Source of the DNA: Larix kaempferi
Lineage: Eukaryota > Streptophyta > Pinopsida > Pinales > Pinaceae
NCBI GenBank assembly: GCA_027924585.1
Contig: BSBM01000307.1
Location: 14,741,501-14,805,500, forward strand
DNA: 64,000 nucleotides
Direction: 5' to 3'
Both the position numbers and the translations under genes were made by a program. Shown here piece after piece: positions 10,317 to 20,168 of the stretch; position 1 is the stretch's first letter, and every line of letters begins with the position of its first letter. Below the pieces are notes generated by a model. The model saw only the letters and a list, made by a program, of their open reading frames with translations. It ran no database searches and was not told the origin of the DNA.

Positions 10317-11709
10317 GTTTGCTCCATAATTAACAACATAAATCAGTATCTGAAGTTTGAATGGAAGAATGACCTCTTATGGTACAAAAGACATATTTAC
10401 TTAAGTTCCAACTCCAGTTTTAAGACCAAGGCGCTTAAAGAGTCACATGACTGCCCAGCCACTGGACATGTAGGATTTTTTAAAACCTACTATAATGTAA
10501 GGCAGTCAATCTTTTGGAAGGGTATGAATGCCAACATTCACAAGTATGTGGTAGAATGTGACATTTGTCAAAGGAATAAAACTGAGAATATATCAAGTCC
10601 AGGGTTACTCCATCCGTTACATATCCCAAATCAGAAATGGGAGGAAATTTCAATGGATTTCATTGAAGGTATACCCATATCAGATGGAAAAGATAAAATA
10701 TTAGTGGTGGTAGATAGGTTAACCAAATATGCACATTTTGTGGGGGTGAAGAAAACTGATTCAGCAAAAGAAACAGCCAAAGATTTCTATAAAAATGTCT
10801 ACAAGTTATGTGGTTTTCCCAAGATTATCGTAAGTGATAGGGATGCCAAGTTTAAAGGGAAATTCTGGAGATATTTTTGCAAGCAAAATGGGACATCACT
10901 TAAGATGAGTTCAGCTATCATCCCCAAACAGATGGATAGACAGAAGTCGTCAATAAATGCTTAGAAACCTACCTCCGTTGCTTTGTAACTGATAAGCAAA
11001 ATAAATGGTTCCAATGGCTACATCTTGCGGAATGGTGGTATAATTCTACTTATCATACATCTGCAAGGATGACACCATTTCAAGCCCTATATGGATATGA
11101 ACCCCCAAAGTGGAAGGATTTCATTACCAACCAAGCTAGGGTCGCATCAGTAAATGACCATTTAGAAGAAAACCAAAAGGTTGTCCAAGTACTTAAAGAG
11201 AATTTGAATACTGCCAGGAATAGAATGAGACAAGAAGAAGATCGACACCGAACAAAACAAGAATTTGAAGTTGGAGATTGGGTATTTCTAAGACTACAAC
11301 CCTATAAGCAATTATCACTTAAACAAGGTGGAAAGAATAAATTGGCTCCACGTTTTTATGGCCCATATCAAATCAACAAGAAGATTAGTCAAGTGGCATA
11401 TGCATTGGAATTTCCAACTATAAGTCGCATCCACAATGTTTTTCACGTTTCATGCTTGAAAAATATGATAGGTCAACACCAGAAGGCACAAACAATACTT
11501 CCCTTGTTAGATGAAGAAGGTAGAATAATATTTGAGCCAGAATCTATCATTTCTACTAGAGAGAAAATTTTAAGAACACGAGTCATAAAATAGTACCTCA
11601 TAAAATGGAAAAATCTTCCCGAAGAAGATGCAACCTGGGAATCATAACAATTTCGACAGCTACATCCCTCATTACTATTGCTTTGAGGACAAAGCTCCTT
11701 AAAAGGGAG
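10317..11709 (+). pseudogene. Chromovirus integrase with C-terminal chromodomain
   Basis: The HHCC zinc region reads HDCPATGHVGFF to CDICQRNK (about 10448-10580). The core has SMDFIEGIP and SDRDAKFKGKFW, then a frame change near 10915 and a TAG where YHPQTDGQTE is usual. The C-terminal part (11069-11591) has DWVFLRLQPYKQ, KLAPRFYGPYQI and VFHVSCLK. A chromodomain follows: ISTREKILRTRVIK, stop, YLIKWKNLPEEDATWE. Chromodomains target insertion to heterochromatin in related elements. PPT AAAAGGGAG is at 11701-11709. Confidence 0.88.
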
Positions 11710-11715
11710 TGGCAA

Positions 11716-11908
11716 TACTATGAATATTAAAATGATATAGTAAATTAAGCAGTAAATTATTAATTAGTTAATTGAAGGGATGTAACCCTTCCTTAAGCCC
11801 GCTCAAACCTTATAAAAGGAAATCTCTTGTAATACATTAATCATCTTATCAATTCAATAATATATCTTTTATTCAATATGGATTTCATGTCCTAGATTTT
11901 CTGTTGCA
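11716..11908 (+). repeat. Chromovirus 3' LTR (193 bp)
   Basis: Begins TACTATGAATATT after PPT plus TGGCAA, and ends CTGTTGCA. The TG start has become TA. A TATA box (TATAAAAG, 11811-11818) lies mid-LTR. Boundaries were set by comparison with the related termini of the minus-strand element at 11913-12140, which it faces head to head across TTAA. Confidence 0.65.
11811..11818 (+). promoter_or_regulatory. TATA box in chromovirus LTR
   Basis: TATAAAAG about 95 bases into the short LTR; transcription would start near 11845. Inferred from motif and position only. Confidence 0.5.
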
Positions 11909-11912
11909 TTAA

Positions 11913-12140
11913 TGCGGCAACCGTATCTGGTTGGCTTGTTAATAGTCAAATCCGACTCTCATATTGAATGATAGATAGAATAATATATATTAAATGATAG
12001 GATAAAAGATGACTACAATCGTTGATAACTTGCCTATTAAATAAGGCTTGGGCATCGTGAATGAAAGGTCATGCCCTTTCACTCTTAAGTACAATTAATT
12101 ATGTTTATTTATTAATTATTTACTATTTATGTTCGTAGCA
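11913..12140 (-). repeat. 3' LTR of the coiled-coil element
   Basis: Plus-strand reading TGCGGCAACCGTATCT to TTCGTAGCA matches 19925-20149 over its whole length with scattered differences. The inner flank (12141-12160) read on the minus strand is a PPT (CTTTCTAAGAGAG) plus TGGCAA. Confidence 0.85.
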
Positions 12141-12259
12141 TTGCCACTCTCTTAGAAAGGCTTTGTCCTCAAAGCCTTATAAGGTTTTCACATTGTTCTT
12201 TGCTATGTCGTGGCTGACGAAACATGTCGATAAGAACTGCTAAGTGTAGAGCATAACTT

Positions 12260-13540
12260 TCAATATGTGGATGGGTCAATCCATCCCAAATTGATTTGTT
12301 GTGGACTGTTGGGAGTCCATACTGATCTGTTGTCAGGAACTTTGATCATATTAGTATCATTATCTTTCGACATTTCCCACTTTTCAGAATATCGGTTTTT
12401 ATGGTTGGGGTGTCGATAGGGAATTTTCACAATGTCATTTTCTTTTACGAATGTCATCTTTTGAGCATTGATCTGAGTTGGAAGTTGTATTTTCATCCCT
12501 TGAGGTTTTAAGGTTTCGTTCTGTATTTTTTCCAACTTGTTCTCTAACTGCATGTTATCATTTTGAAACTTCTTAACCAGCTCTACTTGTGATTTCTTGG
12601 CATCTTCTTACTTCTTAAGTTGTTCTTTAAGATCCTCATTATGACTTCTGATGTAGCTATTTTCTTCCTGCTTCTCTAAAAGTCTCCCTTCAATGTCGTC
12701 TGTAGATTGTTCTATCTTCCGGCTATTTTTCAACTTCTTAATTTTTGTGACTAGTATCTTGTTATGATTTCTTAGTTTGAAAATTTCTTCTGCATTGTTG
12801 GATAATGATTTATTATTCTTTGCGATCTATGATATGTGTGTCTTTTTCGAATCGTCATTTTGTATTTGAAGAAATTTTATCTGCTCTCGATACTGGTCGA
12901 TCACTGATTCTTGATTCTCTAATTTCTTTCGTATCTGCGGCAGTTCTTCATCCTTGTCGTTAAGGATCTTGTTCAAGCGTATTATTTATGCTTCATAATT
13001 ATTTATTTCCTTCTTTACCTCTTGATTTCCTAACCTCCAATTGAATTCATTTTCGGTTTTTAATTCATCAATTTGCGCATACAATTTTTCTATACACTTT
13101 TCCTGGTCAGAGATTTTTATTTCATTGCACCTTTCTTGTAATTCAATTCTTATTTCTGAACTGTTATTTATGTCGCGCAATTCTTCATTTTCTTTTCGAC
13201 AACATTTTAACTTTGTTTCTAATTTTTCTATTTGTAGCCGCAAATCGTCTTCCATGGTTTCTGACTTCTTCGATGTTAGATGCTCGATCTGGGCTATAGA
13301 TGGTCTCTGACTTTTTTTTTTTGAGTTTGTCTTCCTTTGACTACTTTGGTGCTAATTGGTCTTTGATTTCTTCGATGATAATTGGTCTCCCTTTGATTTT
13401 GACTTTCCGACGATAATCTATCTTCTTCGATTTTTCTTCTTTCTTTTCGATAACAAGTGGACACCAAAAATATGTGATAACCCTTAATGTGGTTATCTCG
13501 TAAAAATATTCTTTTGTTATGGTTAAACAAATTTTTTTCC
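12260..13540 (-). pseudogene. Coiled-coil protein of the non-autonomous element
   Basis: Read on the minus strand from about 13540 to 12260 as one basic, Lys/Glu/Asn-rich protein of about 420 residues. The middle is a long heptad-like coiled coil: LQIEKLETKLKC, IEKLYAQIDELKTENE, KNHNKILVTKIKKLKN, HNEDLKEQLKK, MQLENKLEKIQNE. A short C-terminal domain (about 12480-12260) reads FVKENDIVKIPYRHPNH and QQINLGWIDPSTY. Stops and frame changes occur at about 12612, 12825, 12985 and 13255. No Gag, protease or RT motif is seen. I do not recognise the family; a structural, RNA-binding or Gag-like role is only a guess. Confidence 0.6.
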
Positions 13541-13563
13541 AAAAATAATTATTATTTTAAAGT

Positions 13564-13579
13564 TAATAATTATAATATT
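13564..13579. repeat. LINE target-site duplication, left copy
   Basis: TAATAATTATAATATT, identical to 19400-19415. The next bases (13580-13585) are a T run, the LINE poly(A) tail read on the minus strand. The AT-rich sequence lowers the weight of the match slightly. Confidence 0.6.
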
Positions 13580-13788
13580 TTTTTTCCTTGGAAAAAGTCG
13601 TAATTTTATTTCAAATAAATGAACAAAATTACATTCTGCACATGTAATAGAATCACTGATATCCCTATATTGTCACATATTTTCTGTCCCATATTAGCAA
13701 GTATAATGCCCCATACGAAACAAATACAATGGATACGGCTGTCCATTCAGCCCACATATATCCGATTACATATTCACAAATACAATAT

Positions 13789-14115
13789 CAGAGATTAAAA
13801 ACTGCTGTCCATACAACCCGCCTATATCCGAATACAATTAAACATACTGTAACAGAAACTGTGGCCTTCACCGGTCGTTTGAAATCTGAGCTGATGCTCA
13901 ATTCCGTGCCTCCAAAGCATCATGAAATGGACTGTGATAATAGCTGTAATTATCAGAGATTAAAAACTGCTGTCCATACAGCCCGCCTTTATCCTAATAA
14001 TAAACATACTAAAATAGGAATTGTGTCCATCACCGGTCAATTGAAATCTGAGCTAATGCTCAATTCCGTGCCTCAAAAGCTTCATGAAATGGTCTGTGAT
14101 AATAGCTGTAAGTGC
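13789..14115 (-). repeat. 165-bp tandem duplication at the LINE 3' end
   Basis: Two adjacent copies begin at 13789 and 13954 (CAGAGATTAAAAACTGCTGT). Each contains CACCGGTC, TTGAAATCTGAGC and GTGATAATAGCTGTAA with about 10% difference. The right copy includes the last codons of ORF2 (FHEAFEARN) and the left copy repeats them outside the ORF. A weaker partial copy may start near 13730. Confidence 0.8.
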
Positions 14116-15775
14116 CCCCCGGAGAGTGAATGGTAATCCGCCATGTACCAAGTGCTAACTGTTGCTGTGTCGCTACCTTCGAAAGCTGATCGGCCATCCC
14201 ATTCCTCTCTCTGTAGACATGTGTAAAAGTAATATGATCAAATGACAGCTTTAACCGGATCACCTCCTCCAGGATAGGTAATAGTACCATCACATGACAC
14301 TGTGTCATCTCCTTTGCCCAATCGATTACTAACATGGAGTCGCCAAAGATATGAAGAGTAAGGCATCCTTGTTCAAGAGCAAATAACATCAGCAGCTTAA
14401 GAGACATAAGTTCAGCATAGTTATTTGATCCCCTCCCCAAACCTGCCACAATATGATAGTAATGGTTCTCAGATTTGTATAGTACTCCTCCCCCTCCACA
14501 CACCATTTGATGGTCGAGTGAAGCTCCATCAAAGTAAGCCCACGGCATGGATTTATCTATCACTTCCACTCGCACAGGTCGAGTACTAATCGTTTTTACA
14601 GTTGCCTTGAAGTGTAGTATAAGTGCCACTGCTTGAGCCACTACATTCTCCATCGGAACCCTGCAATCCTGAAAAATGATCTTATTTCTGGTAATCCAAA
14701 TGCCCCAGGAAAATATACAAGGGAGAGCCCGGATGGAGGTGGTCTTTTGTAATGACCACCACAATTGGAATGCTTCGTAGGCACTCTCCCCCCACCACCT
14801 CACATTGATATCCAGATATTTGCAAATATCAGCCCAAACAGCCTGTGTAAACCGACAATGAACAAATATATGAGAAATGGTCTCTTCCGCCTCCCTGCAA
14901 AGTGGACAGAACCCCAGACCCTGGATGAATCGTTTTTGCAGAATGTCCCAGGTTGGAGCCTTATTTTCCATAATAGCCCAGAAGAGCAATTTTGCTTTAC
15001 CCGGACACTTTAACTTCCACAAATATTGCCAACACCACACCAATTCCCTGTTATGTACCTCCACATTCAGTTGAATATATCCATTCTTTGGGGAGTAAAT
15101 TCCAGAGGGGTGATGATCCCAGATAAGTTCATCAATCCTATTGGTCAGTCGTATATTCGAATGTCTTAATATCCGGAGATAATCCTCCCAAGCTCCTAGC
15201 AATTCTACAGGAATCTCAAGACGCTGTGCAGAGATCCACCCCTGATGCCAAATATTAGATGATCCCAGGTCCTCTAAATCAGCCAGAAAATGACAACCTC
15301 TAGCTGTCAAAAAAGTCCTCAAGTCCACAGGAAGAACATGACCTCCCCTACAGCCAACCCAAGGGTCCAGGCCAATACGAATAAGACGCCCATTTCCAAT
15401 CCTCCACACTAATCCAGAGCCAACCAAATGAAAATGATGCACCATCGCTTTCCATACCACAGAGCAATTTGCCCTCGACTTATTGCCTAGCCTAATCCAT
15501 TCGATTATAGTTAGGGGAGCAATATATTTATGATATACCACTCTTGTCCAGAGATTATGTGTATGGATAAGTCGCCACGACACCTTGGCCCCCAATGCTT
15601 TTGCAAACAGAAAAATATTCTTTAACCCCCATCCTCCCAGTGCTTTTGGGACCGCAATTTTTTCCCATCTGACCCACACCAAAGCTCGATTGTCAAACTT
15701 ACCTTTCCAAAGAAAGGCAAAACACAACCTGCGGATCTGCTCCAAGACTCCTTTGGGAATCCAAGCTAGAGACAT
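14060..15775 (-). CDS. LINE ORF2 C-terminal part: thumb, Cys/His domain and RNase H
   Basis: 571 codons open. Residues about 1-150 are the thumb (SLAWIPKGVLEQIRRLC, LWKGKF, KALGGWGLKN). FCPLCREAEETISHIFVHC (about 285-305) is the zf-RVT Cys/His motif found in plant LINEs. RNase H lies at about 415-540: AYFDGASL, NNYAELMSLKL, IFGDSMLVIDW, YRERNGMADQLSK, with the catalytic Asp/Glu/Asp/Asp visible. This is the plant L1 arrangement in which RNase H follows RT. The preceding RT frame is separated by a TAA at 15776. Confidence 0.9.
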   Translation of the reverse strand: MSLAWIPKGVLEQIRRLCFAFLWKGKFDNRALVWVRWEKIAVPKALGGWGLKNIFLFAKALGAKVSWRLIHTHNLWTRVVYHKYIAPLTIIEWIRLGNKSRANCSVVWKAMVHHFHLVGSGLVWRIGNGRLIRIGLDPWVGCRGGHVLPVDLRTFLTARGCHFLADLEDLGSSNIWHQGWISAQRLEIPVELLGAWEDYLRILRHSNIRLTNRIDELIWDHHPSGIYSPKNGYIQLNVEVHNRELVWCWQYLWKLKCPGKAKLLFWAIMENKAPTWDILQKRFIQGLGFCPLCREAEETISHIFVHCRFTQAVWADICKYLDINVRWWGESAYEAFQLWWSLQKTTSIRALPCIFSWGIWITRNKIIFQDCRVPMENVVAQAVALILHFKATVKTISTRPVRVEVIDKSMPWAYFDGASLDHQMVCGGGGVLYKSENHYYHIVAGLGRGSNNYAELMSLKLLMLFALEQGCLTLHIFGDSMLVIDWAKEMTQCHVMVLLPILEEVIRLKLSFDHITFTHVYRERNGMADQLSKVATQQQLALGTWRITIHSPGGTYSYYHRPFHEAFEARN

Positions 15776-17447
15776 CTAATACACCGGAATTGCTTCCAAA
15801 ACGGATTTAACCAGAACCAGCCTCCCTGCTCGAGAGAGCCATTTATGACTCCATCCATGAAGGCGCTGTTCTAATTTAGCTAATAACCAGTGCCAATCAG
15901 TCTTCATATAAGCATTTGGTTTCAAGTGAAAGCCAAGGTACTTTAAACCATCATCGATATCCAAAATCCTGTAAGGTAGACTAATAGTCATTCTAAGAAT
16001 CTCCTGCTCGGTTAATTGCGAGCACGTGATAGTAGATTTTCCAATATTCACTAACATACCCACTGCAGCTTGCACTAAATTGAGACCTTCAACCACCTTA
16101 TCAATATCCTGTCTCGTGCCATCACAAAATATCAGAATGTCATCAACAAAAAGGAGATGTGTAATAAACAATACCTGGGAAATGGATATGCCTCAAAAGG
16201 AACCATCAGCTTTTGCTTTCTGAATAAAACGACTGAGGCCTTCAGCAACAAGGAGAAACAGCAGCGGTGAGAGGGGGGCAACCCTGTCGTAGACCCCTTC
16301 CAGCTTGGAAGAATGGACTAGCAGAACCATTGATCAGTACAGCAAAGCTCACCGTAGTGATGCAGGCCATAATCCATCTTATAAATTCATAGCAGAAACC
16401 CAGGTGAGTTAGAAGCATCTGGATATAGAGCCAACTAACCCTATCAAATGCTTTAGAGAGATCAATCTTAATCACAGCACCCTTCTACTTCTGCACTTTC
16501 AGAGTGTGTAATCCTTCCTAGGAAACTCCGATGGCCTCATGAATTTGGCGACCCTCCAAGAAGCCAAATTGCTCACAAGAAATATGCTTAGACAATATAA
16601 TCTTGAGTCTCCTCGCCATAACCTTAGAGATGATCTTATAGATACAATTGCAGAGTGAGATAGGTCTGAATTCATCAAAGCTGTCAGGATTATCCGATTT
16701 GGGAATGGGAGCTATAAAGGTCGAGTTGAAGGGGCCATGTACAAACCCAGCCTTATGCGATTCTTCCACCACATTCAATAATTCCTCTCCGAAGAAATCA
16801 TAGAATACTAAGAAGAATTCTATAGGCCAGCCATCAGGCCCCGGGCTTTTATATTTCTGAAAGGAATGCATAACCAGCGAGAGCTCAATCGGCAACACCT
16901 CCTCCATCAGCATGTGATTTTCATCCTCCCCCACAAAACGAGGGAAAAGCTGAGCCACCCGAATAACCTCTGCAATAGAGGCCCCAGGTTGAGCAGTGAA
17001 TAAATCTCCAAAGTGTCTAACTCCCAAATCCGCCAATCCATCAAAGCTGGAGACCTGTTCCCCTTCAGCTGAAGATAGTTCCCAAATAGAGTTTGTGAAT
17101 TTTCTCCCCTTAGCATATGCCTAGAAAAATTTAGTGTTCTCATCACCGCACTGTAGCCAGATCGCCCTGCTTTTCATTCTCCACATCTCTTCTCTCTCAC
17201 ACAGAATCACATTCCTACGACGTTCCCACTCCATCATCTCTCCTTTTTGCTGTTCATCCAGATAACCCATTCCCTGACCATGAAGAAGCCTGTCAATATT
17301 CTGCTTAGCAGTCCGCAACTCCTGATCATCTATCACCCATTTTTCATGAGCCCAGAGAATAGTGGCCTCTTTAATACGCTTAATATTATGATGAAAGTGT
17401 GCACCCGCATGCTCCAGAGAATCATGAGGTCGATGAACCCACAGATC
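15776..17447 (-). pseudogene. LINE ORF2 reverse transcriptase
   Basis: RT motifs in order on the minus strand: KSPGPDGWPIEFF, FIAPIPKSDNPDSF, FRPISLCNCIYKIISKV, GFLEGRQIHEAI (stop at 16516), IKIDLSKAFDRVSW, GRGLRQGCP, a frame change near 16250, then LFVDDILIFCDG (catalytic Asp pair) and LKYLGFHLKP. A further stop lies at 17118 after ENTKFF. The enzyme would copy LINE RNA at the nicked target. Confidence 0.9.
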
Positions 17448-18227
17448 CTAGACCAACTTAAGATAATCCTCTGCCTTCAGCCAACTAGGATTGAATTTGA
17501 AAGGACTGGGAGGTTTATTCCGTCTACCTCTTAACTCCATAAATATGGGGCAGTGGTCAGATACCCCTCCAGACCCTACCCACTGCCTGACAACATCAAC
17601 CCCCAGTACCAACACATCAACCACCAGAAACCGATCCAGCCGCTTAGCCACCCTCTGATCCCCTGCTCTCTTATTCCTCCAAGTAGGAGTAAGTTTGGAT
17701 GGTAGAATGTCTAGCAGATCCTTCCTGGTGAAGGCTTGAATAAAAAAATTAGCTGAAGTATCCGGTGTAGCCCAAGGCCCCCACACTTCAGAAGACCCCA
17801 AAGAAAGGTTGAGATCCCCACCCAATATCACATCCCTTCCATCAAAATGATCCATACTTAACAATGAGTCCCAGAATTCAACCCTGTTTAAATAAGGCCC
17901 GTAGATATTGGGAATCGTGATCATCCTACCAATCTCAGCATCCCAAACTTCCAAACTGATACCAGAAGGGATACCCCAAGAACTTTCATACTTACATCTC
18001 TTCACCTTCCACCCCGAGGCCAACCCACCTGATCGTCCCCGAGCATCCACTCCAACAAACTTCCAACCTGGAAGCAATGATTCTAAAGCCCGAACTACAT
18101 CCGCACTACCACCCAAATTTTCTTGCAATAGTAAAACATCCGGCTGATTTAAGTCCACCAACCTCCGAAGCGACGATTTTTTAATGGGACTCGCCAACCC
18201 ACGACAGTTGAAGGACATTATTTTCAT
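17448..18227 (-). CDS. LINE ORF2 N-terminal endonuclease (EEP/APE-like)
   Basis: 259 codons from ATG at 18227. Motifs: MSFNCRGL (Asn), LLLQENL (Glu), IYGPYLN, ILGGDLNL (Asp/Asn), LDRFLV and SDHCPIF (Asp/His), which are the metal-binding and catalytic residues of the AP-endonuclease fold. It nicks the target DNA to start reverse transcription. Its ATG overlaps the stop of the upstream frame (ATGA at 18227-18224). A TAG at 17448 separates it from the rest of ORF2. Confidence 0.9.
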   Translation of the reverse strand: MKIMSFNCRGLASPIKKSSLRRLVDLNQPDVLLLQENLGGSADVVRALESLLPGWKFVGVDARGRSGGLASGWKVKRCKYESSWGIPSGISLEVWDAEIGRMITIPNIYGPYLNRVEFWDSLLSMDHFDGRDVILGGDLNLSLGSSEVWGPWATPDTSANFFIQAFTRKDLLDILPSKLTPTWRNKRAGDQRVAKRLDRFLVVDVLVLGVDVVRQWVGSGGVSDHCPIFMELRGRRNKPPSPFKFNPSWLKAEDYLKLV

Positions 18228-18715
18228 AAAAAACCCCCATCCTGAGCTTTTGCTGCTCTAAGTGCCCACTCGATAGAAGATTGCGTACCCATCACTAAAT
18301 CTACTTTAGCTCGATCTTGAGCTTTTGAAAAATGTGATTTACGACCCCGACCTTCCCCCCCAACACTATAAGCCAATTCAAGAAGTCCCTTCCCCCCTGA
18401 TCCATCAACAGAAATCTCCCTATTTCTAAGAGCATAGCGAATACTACGACCCTCAGAACCAGAATATTGTTGGGTGGATACAAAGGTCGGTGAGTAAACA
18501 CTATCCACATCAGGGAACATACAAGGAGCTACCGTGCATGGGAAGACAGTACAGGCTAGTGGAGGAGACCCAATACCATCCCCCCCCAAATCATTAGAGA
18601 CAGCAAATATGGAGGTATCAGGAGAAGAGAAAAGAGACATACCCTTGGGATTCACAGTTGAACCCCGTCGAATACAGGACAGATCCTGTAATAATCTGGA
18701 GGTGGCCCGAGTCAA
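18224..18715 (-). pseudogene. LINE ORF1 C-terminal remnant
   Basis: About 163 codons ending in the TGA that overlaps the ORF2 start. A TAG lies a short distance upstream and no ATG begins the frame. The content (SVGGEGRGRKSHFSKAQDR and so on) is Ser/Gly-rich, with no CCHC knuckle or RRM that I can see. Assignment to ORF1 rests on position. Confidence 0.45.
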
Positions 18716-19399
18716 TGGAGTAACCCATGCTCTCCTTCCCTATTCAATAAAATTAATGTACAGAGCCCAGTGATTCCGGAATAAACCCTGCAGGGTCGCA
18801 ATCTCACAGTGTGAAGATCTCATATCCTTCCTGCTATGGGTTTAACGGTTTCTTGGAGCAATATCAACGTTCTTGGAGCCAATTATTCTTCTCATCCTCT
18901 TCCATTTTTTATAGTTAATTATATCCACAGAAACATTGAGTTCCTGACTCGGGTTCAATATTTCACTCTGCTCCCACGCTCAATAAGCTATGGACGGTCC
19001 CAGGTCTCACTAGAAGGAGAATCAACTCACTGGTTGAAGCTCAGGATGGATCTCAGAGAACCAACACTGATAGCACATAGCTCTGCTATGAAACCTCCTG
19101 AATTGAAACTCTTCTCGGCCAATCTTCAGCTATCCCAAAAGAACTTCAAAGAACAGCACCGTTGTATCTCAGCAACACACATCGGCTCTTCTTGAACTCC
19201 TCAAAGATCCTCCTGCGCACCAAAACCTCCAAGACCTCCAATCAAGAACCAGGAGTTCTGTTCCAGAGGGTATCACTTCTCCTTTCCTCTATAAACCTGC
19301 ACTTAACCCTTCTCGACCATGCTCGGCTCTGTATCAGTTCTTGGAGCAACCTTTCAATCGTCCATCAAGTTGAAACTGCTTTATTGATCATTGTTTGTC
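18716..19399 (-). other. 5' part of the LINE, no gene seen
   Basis: Mixed-composition sequence between the ORF1 remnant and the right TSD. Small open frames in several phases have no recognisable content. Probably decayed ORF1 and 5' UTR. Confidence 0.5.
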
Positions 19400-19415
19400 T
19401 AATAATTATAATATT
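19400..19415. repeat. LINE target-site duplication, right copy
   Basis: TAATAATTATAATATT, identical to 13564-13579. Beyond it the internal sequence of the non-autonomous LTR element resumes. Confidence 0.6.
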
Positions 19416-19504
19416 ATTAATGAATATAATATAATAATAATTATTAATGATAACAATAATTATTAATTATTATAATAATTGTTTTTGGAGTTAAAGGATA
19501 ATAA

Positions 19505-19640
19505 CAATGGTGTGGATTGAGTGGTCGGGAGGAATGATTGTTACCTTCCCCACCTAGGTTCAAATCTCACTTTTGGTTTGTTGTTAGGGAATAAAACCAA
19601 ACCCACTTCTCACAAAACCACGTGCACCTTAAAACCATGT
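19505..19640 (+). repeat. tRNA-derived SINE-like segment
   Basis: TGGATTGAGTGG (19513-19524) resembles a pol III A box and GGTTCAAATCTC (19558-19569) a B box, about 35 bases apart as in tRNA-derived SINEs. The tail runs into T-rich sequence. No cloverleaf or TSD was established, so this could be a chance match. Confidence 0.35.
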
Positions 19641-19860
19641 GCGGTTTCACTTCTTTTTTTTTACTTTTCTTTTTCTTAGGACAAGGTCCTTTTTTTTGCA
19701 AAACTTTACTTTTACTTTTTTTTTTCCCTTTTTACTTCTTCTCACTTCTTTTTTTTTAATTTACTTTTTTTTTTCCCTCACTATCTTTCTTTTCTTCTTT
19801 TTATTTTCTTTTACTTTTGACTTTTTTTTTCTCTCTTTTTTCTTTTTTACTTCTTTGGGC
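19641..19860. repeat. T-rich tract (A-rich leader of the minus-strand element)
   Basis: Long T and TTC runs on the plus strand. On the minus strand this is an A/G-rich leader just after the PBS of the non-autonomous LTR element. The open plus frame here (Phe/Leu-rich) is compositional. Confidence 0.6.
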
Positions 19861-19910
19861 CAAGGGCCTGGTTTTTTGGACAAGGTCATAGATTGGTGGC
19901 TACAAGTCGG

Positions 19911-19922
19911 GATCTTATACCA
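19911..19922 (-). other. PBS of the coiled-coil element
   Basis: Minus strand reads TGGTATAAGATC two bases inside the LTR end. It is close to the tRNA-Met PBS TGGTATCAGAGC. Confidence 0.65.
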
Positions 19923-19924
19923 AA

Positions 19925-20149
19925 TGTAGCAACCGTATCTAGTTGGCTCGTTAATAGTCGAATCCGACTCTCATATTGAATGATAAATGGAATAATATAT
20001 ATTAAATGAGAGGATAAAAGATGACTACAATGGTTGATAACTTGCCTATTAAATAAGGCTTGGGCATCGTGAATGAAAGGTCATACCCTTTTCTTAAGTA
20101 CAATTAATTATGTTTATTTATTAATTGTTTACTATTTATGTTCATAGCA
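19925..20149 (-). repeat. 5' LTR of the coiled-coil element
   Basis: Plus-strand reading TGTAGCAACCGTATCT to TTCATAGCA; near-identical partner of 11913-12140. It abuts the leader of the second Copia-2 gag copy (GCACAATAATTGAAG). Confidence 0.85.
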
Positions 20150-20168
20150 GCACAATAATTGAAGAATA

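Larger units (their letters stand above)
7095..11908 (+). mobile_element. Ty3/Gypsy chromovirus, 5'-truncated
   Basis: Order gag, CCHC knuckle, protease, RT, RNase H, integrase, chromodomain, PPT, 3' LTR. The knuckle form CX2CX7HXC and the C-terminal chromodomain place it among plant chromoviruses (Reina or Tekay-like; exact clade not resolved). No 5' LTR matching 11716-11908 is present upstream. Multiple nonsense codons and a frameshift in integrase make it inactive. Confidence 0.85.
13580..19399 (-). mobile_element. L1-type plant LINE with RNase H
   Basis: Minus-strand order: ORF1 remnant, AP-type endonuclease, RT, Cys/His domain, RNase H, 3' UTR and short poly(A). A 16-bp TSD flanks it. 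It is inserted upstream of the coiled-coil ORF inside the non-autonomous LTR element. ORF2 has several nonsense codons and one frameshift. The 3' end carries a 165-bp tandem duplication. Confidence 0.85.
11913..20149 (-). mobile_element. Non-autonomous LTR element with a coiled-coil ORF (split by a LINE)
   Basis: Direct LTRs of 228 and 225 bp (11913-12140, 19925-20149) bound it. PBS lies beside the right LTR and PPT beside the left, so it reads right to left. Without the LINE (13580-19399) it is about 2.4 kb. It has no recognisable protease, RT or integrase. Its PPT region and LTR start (GCTTTGAGGACAAAGC, then TGGCAA, then TGCTAYGAA) closely match the chromovirus 3' end next to it. That suggests mobilisation by a chromovirus of this family. 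No matching TSD was found (ATTAA left, GCACA right). Confidence 0.75.

Noticed and set aside
19639-19929. Phe/Leu-rich frame resembling a membrane protein
   Set aside because: It is a T-rich tract, the A-rich leader of the minus-strand element.
11913-20149. Terminal repeats read as a DNA transposon
   Set aside because: The repeats are direct, with PBS and PPT next to them, so the segment is an LTR element.
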